Of a DNA stretch of 25,461 nt, positions 16,244 through 22,413 are shown piece by piece; the first letter of the stretch is position 1, and every line of letters starts with the position of its first letter. The notes below the pieces were generated by a model, which was given only the letters and a program-made list of their open reading frames with translations, was not told the DNA's origin and ran no database searches. Position numbers and translations under genes: made by a program. The stretch covers positions 1-25,461 of the forward strand of contig DHQO01000012.1 in assembly GCA_002408125.1 (NCBI GenBank), written 5' to 3'. The stretch is from Hyphomonadaceae bacterium UBA5336 (GTDB lineage: Bacteria; Pseudomonadota; Alphaproteobacteria; Caulobacterales; Hyphomonadaceae).

Positions 16244-16275
16244 GATTCGGTGACGGCCCCGCGGTTCGGGGTCGC
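16244..16275 (+). promoter_or_regulatory. Hairpin between ccdB and the PfpI-like gene
   Basis: GGCCCCG and CGGGGTC form a seven-pair stem (one G-T wobble) with a CGGTT-type loop near 16255-16272. There is no T tract. It may end toxin-antitoxin transcripts or sit in the leader of the next gene. Confidence 0.35.
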
Positions 16276-16296
16276 GGAAATCAAAAGGAGTTTCAC

Positions 16297-16872
16297 ATGA
16301 CCAAACGTGCTGAAGGCAAGAAAATGGCAATCCTCGCAACCGACGGGTTCGAGCAGGTGGAACTGACCTCCCCGAAGGAAGCCATCGAGAATGCCGGCGG
16401 TGAGACCGAGATCGTCTCTCTCCAGCATGGCCGTATCCAGGCCAACAAGCACCGCGACTATGGCGACTGGTTCGATGTCGGCACCACGGTCGAAAAGGCC
16501 CGCGCGGAAGACTATAACGCCCTGCTCATCCCCGGCGGCGTGTTCAGCCCGGACGCGCTGCGCACCGATCCGCAGGTCAAGCGTTTCGTGTCAGACTTCT
16601 TCGCCCAGAAGAAGCCGGTCTTCGCGATCTGCCATGGGCCGCAGGTGCTGATCTCGGCAAACCTGCTCAATGGCCGCGAGGCGACCGGCTACGAGGCGAT
16701 CCAGCAGGACATGAAGAATGCCGGCGCCGGGGTGAGCGACCAGCCCGTCGTCGTCGATGCCGGCCTCGTCACCTCGCGCAATCCCGATGACCTGCCGCAG
16801 TTCAACGACAAGATCGTCGAGGAAATCTGCGAAGGCCGCCATGCCGAACAGGCCCGGTCCGTAACCGCCTGA
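16297..16872 (+). CDS. DJ-1/PfpI-family protein (YhbO/PfpI type)
   Basis: This 191-residue cytosolic protein shows the DJ-1/PfpI catalytic elements: Glu19 in DGFEQVEL, and the nucleophile elbow AICHGPQ with Cys112 and His113. LLIPGGVFSPDALR and YEAIQQDMKNAG also fit the PfpI/YhbO subgroup. Members have been described as general stress proteins, glyoxalases, deglycases or proteases; the true activity is debated, so only the family is claimed. AAAGGAG lies at good spacing before the ATG at 16297. A clear intrinsic terminator follows the gene, so it is probably transcribed alone. Confidence 0.92.
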   Translation: MTKRAEGKKMAILATDGFEQVELTSPKEAIENAGGETEIVSLQHGRIQANKHRDYGDWFDVGTTVEKARAEDYNALLIPGGVFSPDALRTDPQVKRFVSDFFAQKKPVFAICHGPQVLISANLLNGREATGYEAIQQDMKNAGAGVSDQPVVVDAGLVTSRNPDDLPQFNDKIVEEICEGRHAEQARSVTA

Positions 16873-16897
16873 TCGGTGAGTTGCCCACAGGAAAGGG

Positions 16898-16928
16898 AAA
16901 AGCGCGCCGCCCGCTGGCGCGCTTTTTC
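16898..16928 (+). terminator. Intrinsic terminator after the PfpI-like gene
   Basis: An 11-pair stem (AAAAGCGCGCC type, 16898-16908 with 16916-16926) closes the loop GCCCGCT and runs into TTTTT (16923-16927). It is the clearest Rho-independent terminator in the window. Confidence 0.9.
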
Positions 16929-17004
16929 TCTTGCAAGCATACTCAAATCCGTGGGCAATCGGGTAAATTGCACATGACCTAAGCAGGAAAGGGAGCTTTG
17001 CCCC

Positions 17005-17301
17005 ATGTCTTCCGCGACCCTTGGCTCGAAGGCCAACCCGTCCCAGTTCGATTGCTATACCGATCTGGCTGAGGACGAACCCTATTTCGTCATTCGCGCC
17101 GACGACCCGCTCTCCAGTGCGATCCTGGAACTGCACGCCTATATCGGTGCTGGCCAGTCGGGCGCCGCGCATAACAAGCTGGCCGAGATCATGAACATGA
17201 CCGCGCCGCGCCCGCCCCGCCCTTCAGACAGCCCGAAATACCGCGAGACCTTCGCGATCTCGCTGGCCATGGAACAATGGCGCGACACCCATCATGGCTG
17301 A
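17005..17301 (+). CDS. Small conserved-looking protein, function unknown
   Basis: This 98-residue protein has no signal peptide or membrane segment. It reads PYFVIRADDPLSSAILELHAYIGAGQSGAAHNKLAEIMNMT, a helical stretch, then a Pro/Arg-rich linker and a C-terminal helix ending EQWRDTHHG. I do not recognise a named family. GGAAAGGGAG lies upstream of the ATG at 17005. The end overlaps the start of the DUF4169 gene by eight bases, so the two form an operon. Confidence 0.78.
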   Translation: MSSATLGSKANPSQFDCYTDLAEDEPYFVIRADDPLSSAILELHAYIGAGQSGAAHNKLAEIMNMTAPRPPRPSDSPKYRETFAISLAMEQWRDTHHG

Positions 17302-17485
17302 CGAACCGATCAACCTGAACAAGGCCCGCAAGGCGCGCGCCCGGGCCGCCCTGCAGAAAGCTGCCGCGGAGAACCGGGTCCGGTTCGGGCGGACAAAGGA
17401 AGAGAAATCGGCCGAAGAGGCGATTCGCAAGAAGACCGCCAAGGTACTCGACCTGCACCGGCGCGAAGACAGCGGCGAAACCTAG
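17294..17485 (+). CDS. DUF4169 family small basic protein
   Basis: This 63-residue, highly charged helical protein matches my recollection of DUF4169: INLNKARKARARA at the start, AAENRVRFGRTKEEK in the middle, and LDLHRRE near the end. Family members are short proteins of unknown role in alphaproteobacteria. The many Lys and Arg residues suggest contact with nucleic acid or another polyanion, which is only a guess. The stop at 17483-17485 is one base from the stop of the convergent lipoprotein gene. Confidence 0.85.
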   Translation: MADEPINLNKARKARARAALQKAAAENRVRFGRTKEEKSAEEAIRKKTAKVLDLHRREDSGET

Positions 17486-17486
17486 C

Positions 17487-18542
17487 TCAGCTCTCCGGCA
17501 CGGGGACAGGCAGTGTCGGCGTGCCAAGCAACCGGTCCAGCTCGGCCTCACCGCTCCGGCGCGCCTCGATCTGGCGCAGGGCGCTCGACACGAGATCCGG
17601 CAGCTCGACCGGCATCCTGCCGACCTCGGCATAGACCGCCTGTGCGCCGTCATAATTGCCAGCTGCTTCCAGGCAGGCGCCCGTGTTGAACTTCACGCCC
17701 GGCGCATCGGGATAGTCCGCCGCGAGCGCGTTCCACAGCGCGCACGACCCGCTGACATTGTCATCCTTTGCCGCCTCAAGCGCCTGCCCGAAGCGCGGAT
17801 CCACCGCAACCTGCGGATCCATCGCCTCATGGATCAGCCGCGCCCGGGCGCGCACATTCATCGGCGCGATGTCCCGACGGATCGGCGACAGCGTGTCCAT
17901 CAGGGCCTCGCGGATCAGGTTGTCGACGACATAATTGCCGTACACATTCCCGCCGAACCCATAGCCATGGCTGTTCCAGGGATAGCGGTGCGAACCGCGG
18001 TCCCACGGCCCATGCCGGACATCCTCGACAAAACCGACATCGCGGCACACTGAGTCCGACGCGCCGGCGGGATAGCGCTCGCGCCAGACCACACGGCCGG
18101 TCTGCTGGTCGACCAGTTCCGGCACCGCCGAGACCTGCACATCGTAGTAGACGCAATGCTCGACCACATCGCGCCGGCGCTCGCAGTCAAACAGGCCATC
18201 CCACTCCACGCAGCGCGAGACCACATGGCGCTCATGGCGCTCGTCCAGCCACAAAATGTCGATATCGCCGCGGAAGACCGCATCGGGGTATGCGTAGCTG
18301 GTGGCGAGATAGAACCAGGCATCGCCATCGAACCGCGCATCGGAAACCATGCGCTCGAAGGCGTCGGCATACCAGTAGCCCTCCGGCCCGCGAAAGCCGT
18401 CAACGGCGACATTGCGGTATTCGGAAACCTGCGGCGCACCGGCGGGGACGCGCGCGGTGTATTCCAGGTTCGGGGTCGCACACGCCGTCACGCCAAGCAG
18501 CATGGCGACCATGGCCAGGGCTGTTGTTATGCGGTGGCGCAT
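17487..18542 (-). CDS. Lipoprotein, function unknown
   Basis: This 351-residue protein carries a lipoprotein signal peptide, MRHRITTALAMVAMLLGVTAC, with the lipid-bearing Cys at residue 21. Position +2 is Ala, compatible with sorting to the outer membrane. The middle has several Cys and Trp/Tyr-rich segments (ILWLDERHERH, VVWRERYPAG) and an HRYPWNSHGYGFGG stretch. The C-terminal third (CALWNALAADYPDAPGVKFNTGACLEAAGNYDGAQAVYAEV) reads as one or two TPR-like helical hairpins. I do not recognise a family. The ATG at 18542 follows GGAGAGGA. It ends one base from the DUF4169 stop on the other strand. Confidence 0.85.
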   Translation of the reverse strand: MRHRITTALAMVAMLLGVTACATPNLEYTARVPAGAPQVSEYRNVAVDGFRGPEGYWYADAFERMVSDARFDGDAWFYLATSYAYPDAVFRGDIDILWLDERHERHVVSRCVEWDGLFDCERRRDVVEHCVYYDVQVSAVPELVDQQTGRVVWRERYPAGASDSVCRDVGFVEDVRHGPWDRGSHRYPWNSHGYGFGGNVYGNYVVDNLIREALMDTLSPIRRDIAPMNVRARARLIHEAMDPQVAVDPRFGQALEAAKDDNVSGSCALWNALAADYPDAPGVKFNTGACLEAAGNYDGAQAVYAEVGRMPVELPDLVSSALRQIEARRSGEAELDRLLGTPTLPVPVPES

Positions 18543-18775
18543 CGGGTCCTCTCCGGACCGGTTCGGGGCGGCCCATGTGTTGATTTTCAAGGAGTATCCG
18601 ACCACGCACCTGAACGCGCATTGAATGGCCCCTTCATCGCCCGGAAGGCCGACGCTGGCCGGTGAGCGCGGCCGCAAATAGATGTTATGCCAAGCCTGAC
18701 CCAAGGGCACTTCTTGCCTGCGGCGCCGGCCATGCCCAATTTGCCTCAAGACCAAGACCAGACGGGAACCCACAT

Positions 18776-19888
18776 ATGTCTGATACTGCGCCGCTTTTCG
18801 AGCCATTCACCTGCCGTGGCCTGACCCTGCCCAACCGGATCGCCATGGCGCCGATGACGCGCAGTTTCTCCCCCGGGGGCGTGCCCGGTGACAATGTGGC
18901 CGAATACTATGCCCGCCGTGCGGCGGCCGATGTCGGCCTGATCATAACCGAAGGCACCACGGTGGGCCGGGGCGGAGCGTCCAACGATCCGAAAGTGCCG
19001 AACTTTCATGCCGAGGCCTCGCTGAAAGGCTGGGGTCATGTGGTCGAGCGCGTGCATGCGGAAGGCGGCAGGATCGCACCTCAGATCTGGCATATGGGCA
19101 TGGTGCGCAAGCCGGGCACGGGCCCTGACCCCGATGCGGCTTCCGACGGCCCGTCCGGCATCACCCACACCGGCAGCCAGGTCCAGCCCGAGCCAACCGA
19201 AGAGGAAGTCGCCGACATGGTCGCCGCCTATGCGAGGGCTGCGGGCGAGGCAAAGAAGCTCGGTTTTGACTGTGTCGAGATCCATGGCGCCCATGGCTAT
19301 CTCATCGACCAGTTCTTCTGGGGCGTGATGAATGTCCGCACAGACAAGTATGGCGGGAGCCTGGTCGACCGTGCCCGCTTTGCCGGCGAGATCATCGCCG
19401 AGTGCCGCAAGGCGGTGGGCGAGGACATGCCGGTCATCCTGCGCTGGAGCCAGTGGAAGCAACAGGAATACTCCGCGCGCCTGGCCGAGACCCCGCAGGA
19501 ACTGGAGCCTTTCCTGCAGGTCTTCGTCGATGCCGGCGTGGACATGCTGCACTGCTCACAGCGCCGGTTCTGGGAAGCGGAATTCCCCGAAATCGACGGC
19601 GAGAACGGTCTCAATCTCGCAGGCTGGTGCAAGAAGCTCACGGGCCTGCCGACCATCACGGTCGGCTCGGTCGGCCTGAGCTCGGACTTCTTCGGCGCCT
19701 TTGCCGGACAGGACAGCAAGTCCCGTCCTTTCAACGATGCCATCGAGCGCCTGGAAAAAGGCGAGTTCGACATCATCGCCGTCGGCCGCGCCCTCCTACA
19801 GGACCCGGAATGGGCGAAAAAGGTCAAGGAAGGCCGCCTGGACGAGCTGAAGAGCTATGACGGCAAGGCGCTTGCGACGCTGTACTGA
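18776..19888 (+). CDS. Old yellow enzyme-family NADH:flavin oxidoreductase
   Basis: This 370-residue TIM-barrel flavoprotein has the old yellow enzyme landmarks. LPNRIAMAPMTRSFS is the FMN site near the N-terminus, QIWHMGMV follows, and VEIHGAHGYLIDQFF carries the substrate-binding His/His type pair. NVRTDKYGGSLVDRARF comes next, then TITVGSVGL and DIIAVGRALLQDPEW form the phosphate-binding end of the barrel. Family members reduce activated C=C bonds with NAD(P)H; the physiological substrate is not evident. I chose the ATG at 18776; an in-frame ATG at 18662 adds 38 residues that do not match the fold. The stop TGA abuts the stop of the next, convergent gene. Confidence 0.93.
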   Translation: MSDTAPLFEPFTCRGLTLPNRIAMAPMTRSFSPGGVPGDNVAEYYARRAAADVGLIITEGTTVGRGGASNDPKVPNFHAEASLKGWGHVVERVHAEGGRIAPQIWHMGMVRKPGTGPDPDAASDGPSGITHTGSQVQPEPTEEEVADMVAAYARAAGEAKKLGFDCVEIHGAHGYLIDQFFWGVMNVRTDKYGGSLVDRARFAGEIIAECRKAVGEDMPVILRWSQWKQQEYSARLAETPQELEPFLQVFVDAGVDMLHCSQRRFWEAEFPEIDGENGLNLAGWCKKLTGLPTITVGSVGLSSDFFGAFAGQDSKSRPFNDAIERLEKGEFDIIAVGRALLQDPEWAKKVKEGRLDELKSYDGKALATLY

Positions 19889-20833
19889 TCAAGCCGAACA
19901 GCTGCCGCCGCCAAGGACGCAGAAGCTCGCGCAATAGGGATGGTTGAGGGGCACCGCGCCGCGCGCTTCGGCCAGTGTAGCGCCAAGCTCGAACTGGCGG
20001 TCATAGGGGATCAGCGTGCAGGCGAGTACAGTCGGGCCCGGCGCGCCCTTGCGCTTGACCACCATGCGCTGGCTCGCGCACATCAGCCCCGCCGGGTCCT
20101 TGCCGAGAATGCCCCAGCAGGCAGTGGTGATTTCCGGCGGGTCGGCCTCGGGCTGCATTTCCGGGAAAAGGACCAGCGCGGTGGGGTCTTCAGGGTCGAT
20201 ATCGAGGCCAATCCGGGCGATCAGTTCGCCAAATCCGGCCCGCGCCGCAGCCTCTTCCTCGTCCCACAGCGTGCGCCCGGCCAGGGCCACGCGAAAGCCG
20301 TTCTGCGCCAGCCATTTCAGGCCGGCCATGGTCAGCTCGAATGTGCCAACGCCCCGCTCCTGCTCATGCAGCAGCGGGGTATAGTGATCGAGACTGACCC
20401 GCAGGGTCATGCGCGCGCCGAACCGGGCCTGCAGATCGAGAAGACCGGCCTGCACGCGCGGGCGCATCATCGGCTGCATCGCATTGGTGAGCACCAGCAG
20501 GTCATGGCCACGTGACAGGCATAACTCCATGATTCCGATAATTTCCGGCGCCATGAAAGGCTCGCCGCCCGTGATGCCGATCTCGATGCGCGCCTCGCCG
20601 GCGGCGTCGAGTTCGTCGAGATACGGCACCACATCGGCCAGCGTCAGATAGACCAGCCGGTCATTGGTGGGCGAGCTTTCGATATAGCAGTTGGCGCACT
20701 CGATATTGCACAGCGTGCCGGTGTTCAGCCACAGCGTCTTCGTGCCGCCATAGGCCACGCGCGCGCGGGTTTCACCCTTTGCCGTGGTGTCGGGGTCGGA
20801 AAACTTTTGGGCAATCAATGTGGTCGAAGGCAT
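19889..20833 (-). CDS. Radical SAM protein with a cysteine-rich C-terminus
   Basis: This 314-residue enzyme has the radical SAM cluster motif C-x3-C-x2-C (CNIECANC, Cys42, Cys46, Cys49) followed by the SAM-binding GGEP (89-92). The C-terminal part has extra cysteines (TTACWG, LMCASQ, VLACTL) and ends YCASFCVLGGGSCSA (Cys301, Cys305, Cys312). This resembles the auxiliary-cluster regions of SPASM-type enzymes but is not a standard SPASM spacing. No small peptide substrate gene is recognised beside it. It starts 47 bases after the DUF4287 gene on the same strand and could belong to that operon. The ATG at 20833 has only GAGGG, too close to be ideal. Confidence 0.88.
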   Translation of the reverse strand: MPSTTLIAQKFSDPDTTAKGETRARVAYGGTKTLWLNTGTLCNIECANCYIESSPTNDRLVYLTLADVVPYLDELDAAGEARIEIGITGGEPFMAPEIIGIMELCLSRGHDLLVLTNAMQPMMRPRVQAGLLDLQARFGARMTLRVSLDHYTPLLHEQERGVGTFELTMAGLKWLAQNGFRVALAGRTLWDEEEAAARAGFGELIARIGLDIDPEDPTALVLFPEMQPEADPPEITTACWGILGKDPAGLMCASQRMVVKRKGAPGPTVLACTLIPYDRQFELGATLAEARGAVPLNHPYCASFCVLGGGSCSA

Positions 20834-20880
20834 ACCCTCTGGATAAGCCCTGTTTCGCGCTCGCGAAAGACACGAATTTG

Positions 20881-21432
20881 TCAGGCTGCGTCATAAGCCC
20901 GCTTGAGCCAGGCCTTCACATCGCTATCGACATCGCCGGCCGTCTCCAGCCGCACCTTGTGGGTACACATGGAGCCGGGCTTTTCCTCGGCCAGGCGTTC
21001 CGTGCCCGGCGCGCCCTTCAGATTGATGCCGAGATCGACGCGCGACTTGGTCGCCGGGGTCACTACAGCGAAGTTCTTCGAACGCCGGAAGGCGACACTG
21101 GTTTTCTTCGGGTCGATGGAGACATCGCCGCCGAGGCTGGCGGCATATTCGGCGAGCGCGTCATAGATTGGGCGCAGGCTTTCCTTGCCCTTGTACTGGG
21201 CCTCCAGCATCTCGCCCGGATCGGCCTCGAAGCGTCCCTTGGCGGCCTGGCAGACAAAGCTCGCATGGCCGTGACCGAGGCCATGCTGGTCCTTCAGCAG
21301 GCTCATCTGCTCGCCATGCTTTGCCAGCCCGCTGGATTTCACCAGTTTCACCCAGTGCTCCAGCGGCTTGCCGGTCTTCGCCGCAAGCCCCTTCTTCATG
21401 CTCTCCAGCATGTCGGCTTCAGATTGTGCCAT
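20881..21432 (-). CDS. DUF4287 and DUF5655 domain protein
   Basis: This 183-residue protein reads as two domains. Residues 8-60 (MLESMKKGLAAKTGKPLEHWVKLVKSSG, then GLGHGHASF) match DUF4287, and residues 80-180 (SLRPIYDALAEYAASLGGDVSIDPKKTSVAFRRSKNFAVV, later RLAEEKPGSMCTHKVRLET) match DUF5655. Neither has an established activity; DUF5655 relatives are small binding or transport-associated domains. It is the third gene of the ArsR - SRPBCC - DUF4287 operon, starting 13 bases after the SRPBCC stop with an AGGGAGGA ribosome site. Confidence 0.88.
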   Translation of the reverse strand: MAQSEADMLESMKKGLAAKTGKPLEHWVKLVKSSGLAKHGEQMSLLKDQHGLGHGHASFVCQAAKGRFEADPGEMLEAQYKGKESLRPIYDALAEYAASLGGDVSIDPKKTSVAFRRSKNFAVVTPATKSRVDLGINLKGAPGTERLAEEKPGSMCTHKVRLETAGDVDSDVKAWLKRAYDAA

Positions 21433-21445
21433 CTCGTCCTCCCTG

Positions 21446-21976
21446 TCAGTTTTCCAGCGGCCAGTTCTCGATGCGGCAGGCCTTGGGCGTGAACATGCCC
21501 ATCAGCGGCCCGAGCGCCATCACCATCTTCCCGCTGAAGGCCGGTTTGCCGGTCTCCACCAGGGATTTGAGATTCTGCGTGATGAAGCCCCCGCCCTGCG
21601 CCATGGACTTCTCGGTGCGCGTTCCCGCGGGCACATTCTCGGTGATCAGCGAAAACTCGGTGCCGCCGGGCGCCTCGGTCAGCTCATAGATCACCGTGCA
21701 GGGGGCATCCTCCCACTGGGTGAATTTCAGCGTGTGGGCATAGCGGTGGGGCGGGGAGAATTCGAGCACCTCGCCGACCACGCTGGCATATTTGCCATCG
21801 GGCGTGATCATGCGCATGGCGGCGCCGGGTTTCAGGCCATCTTTCGTGTCGCACACCGCACCGAAGAAGAAGGGCAGCACCTCATCTGTCTTCACCAGCG
21901 TGTTCCACACCGTCTCGATCGGCGCCTCGATGAACAGTTTGTAGATCTGGCGGTCCCCCGCCTTGTCCTCGCTCAT
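21446..21976 (-). CDS. SRPBCC-family (AHSA1-like) protein
   Basis: This 176-residue protein has the START/Bet v 1-like helix-grip fold of the AHSA1 subgroup: IYKLFIEAPIETVWNTLVKTDEVLPFFFGAV at the start, then GAAMRMITPDGKYASVVGEVLEFSPPHRYAHTL and a C-terminal helix. These proteins bind hydrophobic ligands, and the AHSA1 type is commonly encoded next to ArsR regulators, as here. The ATG overlaps the ArsR stop by four bases (ATGA). Ligand unknown. Confidence 0.92.
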   Translation of the reverse strand: MSEDKAGDRQIYKLFIEAPIETVWNTLVKTDEVLPFFFGAVCDTKDGLKPGAAMRMITPDGKYASVVGEVLEFSPPHRYAHTLKFTQWEDAPCTVIYELTEAPGGTEFSLITENVPAGTRTEKSMAQGGGFITQNLKSLVETGKPAFSGKMVMALGPLMGMFTPKACRIENWPLEN

Positions 21977-22323
21977 TCGCGCTCTCCCTTGCCCCGCGCG
22001 GCCTGTTCGGCCAGATGCTTGATGCCGGTCAGACGCCCGGCCCAGTGATCGGAAAACTCATCGCTCCAGCGTTCCTGGATCATGCGGATCGGCACGGCAT
22101 TGAGATAGAGCCGCCGCGTGCGGCCCTCCTTCTGGCTCGTGACGAGGCCGGCTTTCTCCAGAACGGCGAGATGGTTCATCACCGCGATACGGCTGGTGTC
22201 GAACTGTTTGGCCAACTCGCCGACCCCCTGCCCCGGGTTCTGGCGCAGGAGGTCGAGGATCATCCGGCGCGTGGCATGGGCCAGCGCCTGGAAGACATGA
22301 TCCATCTCATCATCCGTAATCAT
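21973..22323 (-). CDS. ArsR-family winged-helix regulator
   Basis: This 116-residue regulator reads MDHVFQALAHATRRMILDLLRQNPGQGVGELAKQFDTSRIAVMNHLAVLEKAGLVTSQKEGRTRRLYLNA, a standard ArsR helix-turn-helix and wing. The metal-binding ELCVCDL motif of arsenic sensors is absent, so it is not a classical metal sensor. The partner SRPBCC protein may supply or bind the ligand. It is the first gene of a minus-strand operon and has an inverted repeat over its own start codon, suggesting autorepression. It is divergent from uvrD, so the shared 90-base region may link their regulation. Confidence 0.94.
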   Translation of the reverse strand: MITDDEMDHVFQALAHATRRMILDLLRQNPGQGVGELAKQFDTSRIAVMNHLAVLEKAGLVTSQKEGRTRRLYLNAVPIRMIQERWSDEFSDHWAGRLTGIKHLAEQAARGKGERE

Positions 22324-22341
22324 GTAATTACGTTTTTACAT
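22316..22341. promoter_or_regulatory. Nested inverted repeats at the ArsR start, likely operator
   Basis: GTAAT (22316-22320) and ATTAC (22327-22331) form an inverted repeat across the ArsR ATG. ATGTAA (22322-22327) and TTACAT (22336-22341) form a second perfect one, offset by eight bases. The AT-rich stretch contrasts with the GC-rich surroundings. The ArsR protein is the obvious candidate ligand. Confidence 0.6.
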
Positions 22342-22378
22342 ATTCAGCAGAAAGTCAAGCCATGGGTGCGGGTTGGCA

Positions 22379-22406
22379 CTGACACCCGGTCTGTTCCTGC
22401 TATATT
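22379..22406 (+). promoter_or_regulatory. uvrD promoter, predicted leaderless
   Basis: CTGACA (22379-22384) and TATATT (22401-22406) are separated by 16 bases. Transcription would begin at or beside the A of the ATG at 22414. No Shine-Dalgarno sequence precedes that ATG. Confidence 0.55.
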
Positions 22407-22413
22407 CCAGCCC

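Noticed and set aside
17768..18583. A 271-codon plus-strand frame opposite the lipoprotein gene
   Set aside because: Extremely Arg/Pro/His-rich shadow; the minus-strand lipoprotein has a signal peptide, lipobox and ribosome binding site.
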